This document shows, one piece after another, positions 25,623-34,528 of a stretch of 48,456 nt of DNA. Numbering within the stretch: position 1 is the first letter of the stretch; each line of letters opens with the position of its first letter. The position numbers were made by a program, and so were the translations under genes. The notes under the pieces are model-generated. The model was not told the DNA's origin and made no database searches. It was given only the letters and a program-made list of their open reading frames with translations. This stretch comes from CAZOHC01 sp964579845 (GTDB taxonomy: Bacteria; Patescibacteriota; Microgenomatia; Levybacterales; UBA12049). Location of the stretch: contig CAZOHC010000003.1 in the NCBI GenBank assembly GCA_964579845.1, positions 1-48,456 on the forward strand. The letters are read 5' to 3'.

Positions 25623-25706
25623 CTACTTTTCAGCCGGAACATACGCAGGGCGAGTCCCCCCGAGTAGTTCAATAAGTTTCTGTATAAATTCACCGATCAC
25701 AGTCAT
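25623..25706 (-). CDS. 27-residue amphipathic micropeptide
   Basis: The D,D-carboxypeptidase stop codon is followed at once by GGAGGTG and an ATG. The short frame encodes MTVIGEFIQKLIELLGG, which forms an amphipathic helix, followed by TRPAYVPAEK. A GTG two codons downstream has the better spacing of 8 nt to the ribosome site and would give 25 residues. It lies at the end of the GH18-carboxypeptidase operon. Too short for database-style recognition; the very strong ribosome site is the main evidence. Confidence 0.5.
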   Translation of the reverse strand: MTVIGEFIQKLIELLGGTRPAYVPAEK

Positions 25707-25713
25707 CACCTCC

Positions 25714-26754
25714 TTAAAAATAATTCCAACTCGCATACTTTTCACGAAGTTGTTCTTCAGTAATATTCACCGGCGGTAATCCGACTGTTTCCTTAAATCC
25801 CTCATCAAGGAGTGATGCAGCCCATGCGTCCCGTTCCAGAATTCCCGGAGCGCCGAGGATTACAGCAAGCAGAGTTTTTCCTCCACGTTCTGATACGACA
25901 ATCGTCGTTCTTCCGGCTTTGCCGGTGTTCCCAATTTTCACTCCGGAGACATTCGGATATACGCCGATAAGGCCGTTCCAGTTATATAAATCAAACTGTT
26001 TATGCGAAACATTCTCAGGAAGGAAGACATAATCTTTTTTCACGACCTCACGGAAAAACGGGTAATGTGTCAGTGCATATTTCGTCAAGATTGTGAGATC
26101 CTCAGCACTACTATAGTGATCTGCATTATCAAATCCCTGCGGATTCGTAAAATGAGTGTCTTTCAGGCCAAGAAATGAAGCTTTTCTATTCATTGCACGA
26201 ATGAATACAGCTTCTTTATACTTTTCATCAATCCCATCACTGATCACTTGTGCTGCATCGTTCCCTGAGGTCAGCATGGTTGCATGGAGGAGTTCTGAGA
26301 GTGTTAGTTTTTCGCCGGGTACAACCCCTATTTTCGTCGGAATTTGATCCGCTGCATGTTTCGTTACGGTAAAATGCTCATCAGGATCAGCGAGATCCAA
26401 TGCAACAACTGCCGTCATAATCTTCGTGAGGGATGCAATCGGAACTGACTCTGATAATCCTTTTTCCCGAATTACCTCACCGTTATCGAGGTCAATCAAG
26501 GCGTAACTTCGAGCCTGGTCATATGCTGCAGCTGCATGCGTCTGAGCGATAAATGACGTTCTCTTTTGAAGACGAAATGTATTTTTATGCTGCTGCAACT
26601 TCACATCCAGTGTTTTAAAAATATCTTCTTTCTCAGGGATGGGTTTTATAAGCAATGATGGAGTTAACTGCATGAGCTGGAGGAACACGATAAAAAAAAT
26701 CGAGAAAAACGAGCCGAGAAAAATTCTTTTTTGCATTGATGAAAGTCGTTCCAT
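25714..26754 (-). CDS. dacA: D-alanyl-D-alanine carboxypeptidase (S11 family)
   Basis: A 346-residue penicillin-binding-protein type enzyme that trims the peptide stem of peptidoglycan outside the membrane. An N-terminal membrane helix (about 11-29) acts as anchor or signal. Active-site motifs: SLTK (in PIASLTKIMTA), SGN (in MLTSGNDAAQ), and the third motif in SGVKIGNTGKAGR, where the usual KTG reads KIG. The C-terminal dimer-type domain of E. coli PBP5 is absent. It starts 4 nt after the GH18 gene, so the two are co-expressed wall or surface-glycan enzymes. Confidence 0.9.
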   Translation of the reverse strand: MERLSSMQKRIFLGSFFSIFFIVFLQLMQLTPSLLIKPIPEKEDIFKTLDVKLQQHKNTFRLQKRTSFIAQTHAAAAYDQARSYALIDLDNGEVIREKGLSESVPIASLTKIMTAVVALDLADPDEHFTVTKHAADQIPTKIGVVPGEKLTLSELLHATMLTSGNDAAQVISDGIDEKYKEAVFIRAMNRKASFLGLKDTHFTNPQGFDNADHYSSAEDLTILTKYALTHYPFFREVVKKDYVFLPENVSHKQFDLYNWNGLIGVYPNVSGVKIGNTGKAGRTTIVVSERGGKTLLAVILGAPGILERDAWAASLLDEGFKETVGLPPVNITEEQLREKYASWNYF

Positions 26755-26758
26755 ATTA

Positions 26759-28123
26759 TTAGATCCCCCCCTGGATTCTTCGGGTCATAATTGAGTTATC
26801 AGCTAATTTTTCACCGAACTCAGATTTCAGCTGAGCCCAAAGTTCATGTCGGCCGTCGTCAAATCCCAGCGCCCACATGCCGACGCCGCCCAAATTCTTT
26901 TCTTTCGCAAACTGATACTTTAACTTTAACGACTTTTCATCATCGAGGAATATCATCCTCCAGATTCCATCTGTTTGGTATGCTTTCCACCCTACTTTAC
27001 CGACGTCATCCCAGCCTGTCTTCTCAGGAGTAATCTCCTCACTGGCAGCTGTGTATGTTTGTGCGTTTGCTTTCGGCTTAAAGTGAGCCAGCTGTCGCCT
27101 ACGATTCTGCCAATAATAGTACGAGTACCCTTCATATTTTGAAGCTTTTACTTCAGGGTTTGAGACCGGGTAGTTGTATCCATACCATGGAAGTCCGAGA
27201 ATCAGCTTTTCAGCAGGCATGTGAACTAAAAAGTCTTCGACTGCGGTTGAGACATCATACCAATATTTTCCTTCTTTATACCCATAGAGCGGTGACGTCG
27301 GAATAACCGTATCAGACCCTGATGTTGCAAAATCATAGGCCATCATGAATACACCGTCAGACGAGTTACCGATGCTTGCGATATCGTAAAGTTTCTTCAC
27401 TTTCACTGATGAAGCATAGACTGACACCGTGACGTATGATCCCGGAAGCGATTCATGCATGCGGTCTGTAATATTTTTTACAAATGCACTGAATCTATCA
27501 CGTCTGGCTTTTCCTGAATCACCGACATACTCAATATCGACGTTGATTCCATCTATTCCTCTGTTTTTTACCTCAGTGACTGCCTGCGATATCGCTCTCT
27601 CCTGGGCTTCTTCACTATCGAGAAATGCTTCGATCGTGTCGTTGTCCATAATCGTTACTGTGAGAACGACACGTGTCCCGTGATCATGCGCTTTTTGAAA
27701 GAGTTCGGTCGCTTGTTTACTATGAAATCGCTGATAACCCAGGCTGTCTTTATCCAAATTTCCATCCGCAGTAATCGGAACGTCAAAATACGCGAGTGTC
27801 GTAAGTGTACTGAAATCGACGTTGTCTAATTTATGCAGGGTCCAGTACGGAGCAAATCCGAAAACTTCATGGGTACTCTTCGCTTCGTTTAGTGGTTTAA
27901 GAGGACTTAAGGTTGCAATGATCGGAGAAATAATTGTCTCGATATTTTTTCCGTTCACGGAAAGATAGAGTCCTAAAAGGAGGAGAAAAGAAAGGGAAAC
28001 TAAACCCCATGACAGGAAAAGTTCTTTCACCGAGATCCTTCCGATGAGGTTAAATATAGCTCTCCTGGAAGATTTATTCTCCGGAGAATGCGACAGATGA
28101 GTATCAGGCAGTCGTGTATCCAT
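26759..28123 (-). CDS. membrane-anchored GH18 glycoside hydrolase
   Basis: A 454-residue protein with a cytoplasmic N-terminus, one membrane helix (about 37-55) and an outward GH18 TIM barrel. The catalytic motif DGINVDIE fits DxxDxDxE, with the final Glu as acid. Other marks are VFGFAPYW at the first strand, VFMMAYDF and ILGLPWYGYNY, close to the YaaH/spore-germination type rather than true chitinases. The C-terminal GGVGMWALGFDD is typical. It probably cuts N-acetylglucosamine-containing glycans such as peptidoglycan, which agrees with the D,D-carboxypeptidase that follows. Confidence 0.9.
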   Translation of the reverse strand: MDTRLPDTHLSHSPENKSSRRAIFNLIGRISVKELFLSWGLVSLSFLLLLGLYLSVNGKNIETIISPIIATLSPLKPLNEAKSTHEVFGFAPYWTLHKLDNVDFSTLTTLAYFDVPITADGNLDKDSLGYQRFHSKQATELFQKAHDHGTRVVLTVTIMDNDTIEAFLDSEEAQERAISQAVTEVKNRGIDGINVDIEYVGDSGKARRDRFSAFVKNITDRMHESLPGSYVTVSVYASSVKVKKLYDIASIGNSSDGVFMMAYDFATSGSDTVIPTSPLYGYKEGKYWYDVSTAVEDFLVHMPAEKLILGLPWYGYNYPVSNPEVKASKYEGYSYYYWQNRRRQLAHFKPKANAQTYTAASEEITPEKTGWDDVGKVGWKAYQTDGIWRMIFLDDEKSLKLKYQFAKEKNLGGVGMWALGFDDGRHELWAQLKSEFGEKLADNSIMTRRIQGGI

Positions 28124-28196
28124 ATGCTGCGCCTGTTTTACTAGACAGGGTACGGTGAGGAGAATAACAACAACCCTTTATCGTGTCAAGCACAAC

Positions 28197-28250
28197 GTAA
28201 TAAATCAACTATAATTATGTAAGAGAGGGGTAAAATCCGGTGAATGTAAG
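28197..28250 (-). promoter_or_regulatory. CTTAC-type boxes upstream of the GH18 gene
   Basis: CTTAC boxes at 28250 and 28223 and ATTAC at 28201; the last two are 22 bp apart. Here the phase to a -10 box is not kept. A plain promoter TTGACA/TATTCT with 17-bp spacing lies downstream (28189-28161). Confidence 0.35.
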
Positions 28251-28324
28251 AGAATGGATAGAAAAAGGCAGAGGTAATCGAAACAGAAGTAGTTCAGGCA
28301 CGACCCAGGCACGAATTATGCAAA

Positions 28325-28353
28325 TTGTCCTTTCTTACAATTCGTGTTATAAT
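28325..28353 (+). promoter_or_regulatory. promoter of the OmpR-type regulator gene
   Basis: TTGTCC (28325-28330), 17-nt spacer, TATAAT (28348-28353). A CTTAC box at 28334 lies 14 bp before the -10, one base off the phase seen elsewhere. The ATG at 28364 leaves a leader of only a few bases. Confidence 0.6.
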
Positions 28354-28363
28354 TTCGACGATT

Positions 28364-29035
28364 ATGGTACATACCATTCTGGTCGTCGAAGACGATAAGG
28401 GTCTGCAAAAATATCTGAAAGAGCTTTTGCTCGATAATGGGTATGCTGTCCAAGTAGCAGGAGACGGTATTCAGGGCCTTGATCTGCTGACGAAAAATGT
28501 TCCTGACGTCATGGTACTTGATTTGGGTCTTCCGAACATGAGCGGAGAAGCTGTCCTCTCTGAAGTACGAAAAAAATACAATGACCTCCCTGTCATCATC
28601 CTCACCGCTAAAGATTCGATCAATGATATTGTCCAAGGCCTCTCAATAGGTGCTGACGACTATATGACAAAGCCGTTCGTCGCAGATGAATTCCTCGCAC
28701 GTATCAAAGCACGTCTCCGAAAAACAGGTGATAATGAAGGAAAGCTGACTGTCAGCGATCTGGAGCTGGATAATAAAACACTTGAAGTGAAGCGAGGCGG
28801 GAAAGATATCCAGTTAACACCTCAGGAATTTAAACTTCTCCAATACCTGATGAGTAATAAAGGACGGATTTTAACCCGTGAGATGATTCTGAATCGTATC
28901 TGGCTCTACTCATCTGACATCGAAACCCGTGTCGTTGATGTGTACATGGGCTATCTCAGAAAGAAGATAGATACTGGTTACCCGAAAAAGCTTCTCCACT
29001 CCGTCCGCGGCTTCGGCTACGTCATAAAAGAATAG
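28364..29035 (+). CDS. OmpR/PhoB-family response regulator
   Basis: A 223-residue two-domain regulator. The receiver has LVVEDDKG, the phosphoacceptor Asp in VMVLDLGLP, Thr in VIILTAKD and Lys in YMTKPFV. The winged-helix output domain has the family marks LTPQEFKLLQYL, REMILNRIW, VVDVYMGYLRKKID and VRGFGYVI. Proteins of this type bind 11-bp direct repeats as dimers, which makes this gene the best candidate in the window for recognising the CTTAC box arrays; that link is inferred. The start is the ATG at 28364, since the longer frame would begin inside the promoter. Confidence 0.95.
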   Translation: MVHTILVVEDDKGLQKYLKELLLDNGYAVQVAGDGIQGLDLLTKNVPDVMVLDLGLPNMSGEAVLSEVRKKYNDLPVIILTAKDSINDIVQGLSIGADDYMTKPFVADEFLARIKARLRKTGDNEGKLTVSDLELDNKTLEVKRGGKDIQLTPQEFKLLQYLMSNKGRILTREMILNRIWLYSSDIETRVVDVYMGYLRKKIDTGYPKKLLHSVRGFGYVIKE

Positions 29036-29093
29036 GCTGGTCTGACGATTACTAAACCCAGAAGGCTGTGTAACTGTTTGTTAGAATACAACC

Positions 29094-29459
29094 ATGAAAT
29101 ACAAACCACGTGAAGAAGGAACGAAAATTCAGGAAAAAGATTACTCCAAAAAAGTTATATTCTCACTGGATGATTTTAATACATCCGGCCATCTGCTCCA
29201 AACAGTGACTATTCCACCTCACACAAAACAACGTCTCCATGAACATTCTATGCAAACAGAAGTGTATTATATTCTGGAAGGTGAAGCATCAATTATCATC
29301 AATGAACATACATTCGCTGCAAGGCCTGGCGATGCATTTATTGTTGAACCGGGCGATAAGCATTTCCTTCGGAATCAATCAGATATTGATTTTACCCTCA
29401 TCACTTTTAAAATAAACAAGCCTGGTGACGATCAAGACACAAACTGGTTAGAAGAATAA
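29094..29459 (+). CDS. cupin-domain protein
   Basis: A 121-residue single-domain cupin. Motif 1 is HTKQRLHEHSMQTEVYYILEG, with the His, His, Glu metal ligands, and motif 2 is GDAFIVEPGDKHFLRN, with the last His ligand. Such proteins bind a metal and often a sugar or small acid. TAGAAT at 29082-29087 lies 6 nt before the ATG, so the mRNA should be leaderless. Its stop lies 5 nt from the end of the convergent glycoside hydrolase gene. Substrate unknown. Confidence 0.85.
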   Translation: MKYKPREEGTKIQEKDYSKKVIFSLDDFNTSGHLLQTVTIPPHTKQRLHEHSMQTEVYYILEGEASIIINEHTFAARPGDAFIVEPGDKHFLRNQSDIDFTLITFKINKPGDDQDTNWLEE

Positions 29460-29464
29460 GCACA

Positions 29465-30775
29465 TTATAGTGTCAAAAGATCAAGAGCTGCTGCTGCCGA
29501 CCAGGCTTGTTTTCGGCAAGATTCCTGACCTTTCGAATTTTTATAGAGCAGGTACTGAGCAGTCTCATCTTTGACATAGAGTTCAATCGGACTTCCGAAG
29601 TGTCGGATCGGTCTGAGTGTTGCCTCTTTGAGAAGATCTGCTTCTCTGGTGAAGCCCCAGTTCGTAATTCCCTCATGTACCATACCGTTTAATATCGGCC
29701 AGAAACTGCCGTTATGATAGTTATCCTGCGAAGGTACATACGTTGGAGAATTTTTACTCATTGTCCTGACACCGGCATCAGGCTCAAACATATCCGGTAA
29801 AAACCCTCGCCTGACGAAATCAGTGATGTATTCATCTGCCACAATAGATTCCTTTTTGCCGTTTTTCGTATACGTTGCCCACAGCAGCAGTAACGGATTA
29901 CCTGTAATCGTCTTAATCTGATTTTTAGCACCGTCTAGTGCTTGCGCTGCGTAATGATACTGACCGTCACGAACGATGAACATGTCATTAAAACGCTTTT
30001 TCATTGCTTCAGCTTGCGCTTCGAGTTTATGCGCAAACGGTGCTGTGTGAGAAATGTTGATCGAAGTATCAGCATAAAAATCATCCCAAAGTTTCAGCGC
30101 GAGCCAAGCATAGCCCTGCACCTCAACAGGAGCGATCGGATAAAGCGGGAACTCACCCGTGCTCGTCAGCATCGATTCAACAGAATCAGTCCATGATTGG
30201 ACGACCAAACCTCCGTGTTTTCGTTCTTTCGGAAGCTCATATTCCAATAATTGGTCTTTATCCGAATCACCGTAGGTAATAATCCAGTTAAGTCCTGCCT
30301 CTACATTCGGGAGAATTGAGAGGAGAAATTCATTATCCCCTGTCTGTTCCCAGTATTTATAGAATGCGATCAGAAGCAACGGAGTTGCATCTATCGAATC
30401 ATAATTCCGTAATTTTCCGTCGGGGTAGACATACCATGGTTTCGCATCAAGCGTTATGAGGCGTTCATAGTTATCAGGTCTGTATTCATGAATTCCTTTC
30501 CCAGGCTGTTCACCGCTTTCTATATTTGTTTCCGTCCCTTGGAGTGATGCGAGTGTCAACAAACCACGACGGCAGATCGCAAGTAATGAAGCCGTATCAA
30601 GAGAATCGGTATGAGGATTGGATGCAATTTTTAATAATTTCAAAATCGTCTTCGCACTGTCCCGTCCGAAAATGCAACTATACACATCCTCTTTTCCGGA
30701 AGCATTGATTCCGTGCTCCGTCGCAAGTTCATGGAGCGTTGTATAAATATGATTTCGCAGGTGATAAGTATCCAT
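29465..30775 (-). CDS. amylo-alpha-1,6-glucosidase-like glycoside hydrolase, (alpha/alpha)6
   Basis: A 436-residue protein without signal peptide. It resembles the catalytic domain of glycogen-debranching and related MGH1-type enzymes: IFGRDSAKTI near the start, YPDGKLRNYDSIDATPLLLI, the acid region WTDSVES, APVEVQGYAW, and the final YHNGSFWPILNGMVHEG. These are the usual conserved loops of the six-hairpin toroid. It may act on alpha-glucans or on a glycan made by the neighbouring GT4 enzyme. The same pairing is common in CPR genomes by my memory. Exact substrate is unknown. Confidence 0.8.
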   Translation of the reverse strand: MDTYHLRNHIYTTLHELATEHGINASGKEDVYSCIFGRDSAKTILKLLKIASNPHTDSLDTASLLAICRRGLLTLASLQGTETNIESGEQPGKGIHEYRPDNYERLITLDAKPWYVYPDGKLRNYDSIDATPLLLIAFYKYWEQTGDNEFLLSILPNVEAGLNWIITYGDSDKDQLLEYELPKERKHGGLVVQSWTDSVESMLTSTGEFPLYPIAPVEVQGYAWLALKLWDDFYADTSINISHTAPFAHKLEAQAEAMKKRFNDMFIVRDGQYHYAAQALDGAKNQIKTITGNPLLLLWATYTKNGKKESIVADEYITDFVRRGFLPDMFEPDAGVRTMSKNSPTYVPSQDNYHNGSFWPILNGMVHEGITNWGFTREADLLKEATLRPIRHFGSPIELYVKDETAQYLLYKNSKGQESCRKQAWSAAAALDLLTL

Positions 30776-30865
30776 AGAGCAGAAAATAATCGTACGTGTA
30801 GGAAGAACGTATCATAGGGGAGAAGCCGGAATCAAGCGGAGCCGGTAATTTTCTTACATTAAGCA

Positions 30866-31984
30866 TCAATCATGCAGCTGCGTTCTATTGGTATGTTTAT
30901 ATCTTCCGTTTACGATAAGGCGGGGATGTCCAACGGGAGATTTCAATAACCTCCGTTTCGTTACGGTGAGGATGCGGTCATAAATCTCTTCATATCCATC
31001 TACCATGTTTTTTACAGTAAACTTTTTTATCGCATAATTTCTCGTCCCTCGTCTATCGATACTATGAATGTTGCGTATCGCGTGAATCATTTCCTTCGTA
31101 TTATCCACGACATATCCTGAAACCCCATGTTTCACCAGTTCAGGAACAGACCCTTGATTAAATCCTATGACCGGCGTGCCACACGCCATTGCTTCGATGA
31201 GTGTTAGACCGAAAGGCTCTCTCCAACAAGCAGGATGAAGGAATGCCAACGCCCCACTCATTAATGTATTCCGTTCCTCTTCATCTACTTCTCCGATCCA
31301 CGTAATCTTTCCACCGAGACGAGGTTTTATATACTTTTCATAGTAGGTAAGCTCAACCGAGTCAACTTTCGCTGCAATAATCAGCGGAAGGTTCAGATGC
31401 AACGCAGCATCAATCGCGTGGTGTACCCCTTTTTCTGCTGAGATGCGTCCGACGTAAAGCAGATACTTGCCATGTTCAGAAGAAAACGGATAATGCTCCA
31501 TTGAAAACCCGTGATAGACCGTCCCGGCATAATTCAGATGCGGAGCAGGTACTGCCTGTGCTTTTGAGATGGTTACCAAATACGGGTGATCCATTTTCTC
31601 AAATATCTTTTTATTATCAGCCGTTATCGGGCCATGTAATGTAAAAACAGAAGGCGTTCGTGCGAGTTGTGCAGTCGGCAGTCCCAAATGCCATGTGTGA
31701 TCATGGATAATATCAAATGAATCCTGCATCGCATATGCTTTCCCTATACCTAAAAGTGTCCAGGGATTTGCACCATACGGATCAGCCACGCCGGTATCTG
31801 TTAGATTTATCTTTGTAATAGGAATGAGCTGTGCAGAGGTGACTGAATCCCCGGAGGCAAAAAGCGTGACATCATGACCTCGCTTTACTAATTCTTCCGT
31901 GAGAGCGGAAACAACTCGTTCAGTTCCCCCATACTTCGACGGAGGAATCTTCAGAACAGGGGATGTAATTTGTGCGATTCGCAT
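30866..31984 (-). CDS. GT4-family glycosyltransferase
   Basis: A 372-residue GT-B enzyme. The N-terminal domain has PPSKYGGTERVVSALTEELVKRGHDVTLFASG and DIIHDHTW; the C-terminal domain has LLYVGRISAEKGVHHAI and the donor-binding EPFGLTLIEAMACGTPVIGF, giving the E-x7-E motif. It transfers a sugar from a nucleotide donor. TACAAT at 31999-31994 lies 9 nt before the ATG, so translation should be leaderless, with CTTAC-type boxes upstream. It precedes the amylo-glucosidase gene on the same strand. Confidence 0.9.
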   Translation of the reverse strand: MRIAQITSPVLKIPPSKYGGTERVVSALTEELVKRGHDVTLFASGDSVTSAQLIPITKINLTDTGVADPYGANPWTLLGIGKAYAMQDSFDIIHDHTWHLGLPTAQLARTPSVFTLHGPITADNKKIFEKMDHPYLVTISKAQAVPAPHLNYAGTVYHGFSMEHYPFSSEHGKYLLYVGRISAEKGVHHAIDAALHLNLPLIIAAKVDSVELTYYEKYIKPRLGGKITWIGEVDEEERNTLMSGALAFLHPACWREPFGLTLIEAMACGTPVIGFNQGSVPELVKHGVSGYVVDNTKEMIHAIRNIHSIDRRGTRNYAIKKFTVKNMVDGYEEIYDRILTVTKRRLLKSPVGHPRLIVNGRYKHTNRTQLHD

Positions 31985-31993
31985 AAGAAATCT

Positions 31994-32025
31994 ATTGTAG
32001 GATAACTATTTTGCGTAAGAGTAAG
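31994..32025 (-). promoter_or_regulatory. CTTAC box and -10 of the GT4 gene
   Basis: CTTAC at 32025 lies 26 bp before TACAAT (31999-31994), in the same phase as other arrays. The intervening box is GCAAA, a weak match. A second CTTAC at 32019 is out of phase. Confidence 0.4.
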
Positions 32026-32075
32026 AAGATATGTGGGTAAATGTTGTGCAAGAAAATCCACCGGTTACCAATCCG

Positions 32076-33203
32076 TTATGAAGAAGTCATTTGACTCCGG
32101 ACAAAAATATCAGCACTCGCCTGGATGCGTTCCGGTTCGAGATATTCTGTCAGATCCAGTGCGTGTTGATCGAGATACTCAGGATAACCATGTATAGTTC
32201 CGTCGACAAACGTGGGTGAAAGTACCAAAGGGTTCATAATGCCCCACTTCTCCGCAAGTGAGTGATAATAGCCCGTTTGCACATATGGTCTGAGCGGATG
32301 TGTTTTCATGCCATCATCACTGAACGTTGTCAGCTGCGAAAAAAATGTCTCCAACTCACGCTCAGACATCTCTGAAAACTCATAGTCCCGCAATAATTCC
32401 CATGGCGTTCGATTCGGTCCTTGGCGAGGAAGCGTAAACTCTCCTTTCCGGTACGACTCATACATGCTTTTATTGACAACGCTTGTAATAAGTTCGATAG
32501 ACTTATGCGTTCCCATACTCGTTTTCAGCTTATCTCCTTCCATATCCAGAACAAGATCATGGGATGCAAGTACTCGCTTTTGATCCTTCTCGTCATCCCA
32601 CAAACTCTTTCTCAACCGATACGTTCTTTCCTGTATCTGAGGATTTGAAACACAAAAAATTACTAATGCATCAGGACTCGCACCCTGTCGTTTAATGATT
32701 GATGTTCCGACATCAAATGCATCATCAACCCCAACCAACTCCTCTAGAATCAGATGCGTCTCATCGGGGTGCGTTAACGGTAATTCCTCTTCAGCAGCTT
32801 TCAATGCACGATCCCCCATCATTGATGTCTGTCTGATTTCTTCAGGTGACGGGGAACCGTATGAAGATGTCTGAAGTCCTAAGGCAATACCGGTTTTTAC
32901 CATCGAAGCAGTTGAGAAGTAATGCAGTCGAAGCTTTTTTCCCTGCTCTTTAAGAACGTTTTGTATCGCACTGTCTTCTTCAAGGTGCTGACTACCCTGC
33001 CCGAGCACTGTTCCTTTCATGATGCCTGACTCGCCGGTCAATGCGAGAATCTTCACTGTCTCAGGATGGCTTTCAAAACGAGGAAGAAGGACGGAATTAA
33101 TGGCATTACCTATTTCCGGGTGTGCATCATAGACTTCGGATGAAAACTGTTGTTCTACCTCGATATGACGGGAAAGTTCCGGTGTCATTTCCTGCTCTGT
33201 CAT
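32076..33203 (-). CDS. unknown P-loop-like protein coupled to a histidine kinase
   Basis: A 375-residue cytoplasmic protein that I do not recognise. Residues 50-66 read VKILALTGESGIMKGTV: a hydrophobic strand followed by a loop resembling a Walker A motif (GESGxxK), though the exact G-K-S/T is missing. Later come ETHLILEELVGVDD and DALVIFCVSNPQIQERTYRLRKSLW, shaped like the Walker B and LID parts of small-molecule kinases. Its start overlaps the stop of the histidine kinase gene by 4 nt (ATGA), so the two are translated together. It could be a nucleotide- or sugar-kinase-like protein taking part in signalling. Function not assigned. Confidence 0.5.
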   Translation of the reverse strand: MTEQEMTPELSRHIEVEQQFSSEVYDAHPEIGNAINSVLLPRFESHPETVKILALTGESGIMKGTVLGQGSQHLEEDSAIQNVLKEQGKKLRLHYFSTASMVKTGIALGLQTSSYGSPSPEEIRQTSMMGDRALKAAEEELPLTHPDETHLILEELVGVDDAFDVGTSIIKRQGASPDALVIFCVSNPQIQERTYRLRKSLWDDEKDQKRVLASHDLVLDMEGDKLKTSMGTHKSIELITSVVNKSMYESYRKGEFTLPRQGPNRTPWELLRDYEFSEMSERELETFFSQLTTFSDDGMKTHPLRPYVQTGYYHSLAEKWGIMNPLVLSPTFVDGTIHGYPEYLDQHALDLTEYLEPERIQASADIFVRSQMTSS

Positions 33204-34363
33204 ATTTTCTGTTGCGGAAGTCTCACTTCTACCACAGTTCCTTTCTGTAACTCTGACTGCACACTGAGTGACCCTTTGTGATAGTTGATGATATGCTTAG
33301 CTAATAATAATCCGACTCCCATCCCGGCTTTGTGATTATTTGCACCTTTGTAAAATCCTTCAAATATTTTCGTCAGATCTTCTCTGGCGATTCCGGATCC
33401 CTTATCGCTGACACGCATAATAATAGTCTGATTTTTTATTGAAAGCTCTATCGTGATAAGTGATTCTCTCGGCGAGAATTTTATCGCATTTTCAAGCAAT
33501 GCCGTGACGACCTGCAGTAGCTTTTCTGAATCCCCGATTACGATATCGGTACTTTTCTCTACCGTATTTTCAAAAGTAATTTCACGTTCGGGATACGCCA
33601 TCTCACAACGCTCAATGGCTGACATAACGATATCAGAGAATTTTGTCTCGCGGAGTATAAACTGTAACTGACCTTGTTTGATTCTGTTTACTTCTAAAAG
33701 CTCGCGAACTAAGTTCGTAAGCCGTTTACTCTCTTCATATAATTCATTTATCCATTTTGATTCTGAAGGACCCAGATTATTTTTTCGAGAATGAAGGAGC
33801 TGAATATACCCGTTAATTGAGGTTAAAGGAGTTCTCAGCTCATGTGATGCGAGTGAAATAAACATATCCCGAACTTCCAAGGCATTCTTCGTTTCCTCAT
33901 ACAATTCATTTTTCTTTATAGCCAAACTTGCAAAAGAACCGAATAACTTTAAGATGTCTGTTTCTTTTTTAGAGAAGTATTTTTCTTTTTTACTTCTGAG
34001 AATCAGTACTCCTTCTGTGTGTTCTTTGTAGGAGAGGGGAATAAAAACTAAAGACGCAATATCTGTGTCTTCTGTCGTATTAACTTTTTTTATATCTTCA
34101 TTATGTAGAACAATCGCAACATTTTCAGTGAGTGAGGTGTGGGTATTACCGTCCTGCCTGACCTTATACGCTGCTGCAGATTTGGTCGAGCCATACACTG
34201 TAGTCAATGTGTTATCCTCACACCGAACAATAAGGCCGTCATCACCTTTTACAAGCTTAATCGCTTCATGAACGATTGTGTCATATGTTTCATCCAACGT
34301 TAAAGGAACCTGAAACTTTAAGCATGCTTTATAAATCTTTTCAAGAATATTGTCTGTTTCCAT
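33200..34363 (-). CDS. soluble GAF-domain sensor histidine kinase
   Basis: A 387-residue kinase without membrane helices. Residues about 20-155 form a GAF-type sensor (DETYDTIVHEAIKLVKGDDGLIV, then IPLSYKEHTEGVLIL), then comes HisKA with the phosphoacceptor His in LASHELRTPLTSI, and HATPase with the N box LLENAIKFSP, G1 DKGSGIA, F box IFEGFYKG and G2 MGVGLLLAK. It senses a cytoplasmic signal. The start is the ATG at 34363, since the TTG at 34384 lies next to the -10 (TATAAT, 34390-34385). No regulator gene is adjacent; the OmpR-type gene 4 kb away is a candidate partner. Confidence 0.93.
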   Translation of the reverse strand: METDNILEKIYKACLKFQVPLTLDETYDTIVHEAIKLVKGDDGLIVRCEDNTLTTVYGSTKSAAAYKVRQDGNTHTSLTENVAIVLHNEDIKKVNTTEDTDIASLVFIPLSYKEHTEGVLILRSKKEKYFSKKETDILKLFGSFASLAIKKNELYEETKNALEVRDMFISLASHELRTPLTSINGYIQLLHSRKNNLGPSESKWINELYEESKRLTNLVRELLEVNRIKQGQLQFILRETKFSDIVMSAIERCEMAYPEREITFENTVEKSTDIVIGDSEKLLQVVTALLENAIKFSPRESLITIELSIKNQTIIMRVSDKGSGIAREDLTKIFEGFYKGANNHKAGMGVGLLLAKHIINYHKGSLSVQSELQKGTVVEVRLPQQKI

Positions 34364-34417
34364 ATCAAATGAGCACAGGTTCAAATTATACTATAGAAAT
34401 ACAGAATTATGGCAGTG

Positions 34418-34482
34418 TATTAGCGTTTCTTAACGTATTCTTACACTATATTAATTTCTTTATTATCTGATCAGCTTATGAT
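34418..34482 (+). promoter_or_regulatory. PhoB-like box array and -10 of the Crp/Fnr gene
   Basis: Five boxes on one 11-bp grid: TATTA (34418), CTTAA (34429), CTTAC (34440), TTAAT (34451), ATTAT (34462). TATGAT (34477-34482) follows exactly 10 bp after the last. The kinase gene is divergent from this region. Confidence 0.6.
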
Positions 34483-34528
34483 CCTTATCATAGAGTAACA
34501 AAAGTGCACAGTTATTTCCAACTACACT

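Noticed and set aside
30842..30865. CTTAC box near 30852 on the plus strand
   Set aside because: It points away from both neighbouring genes and has no second box or -10 in phase.
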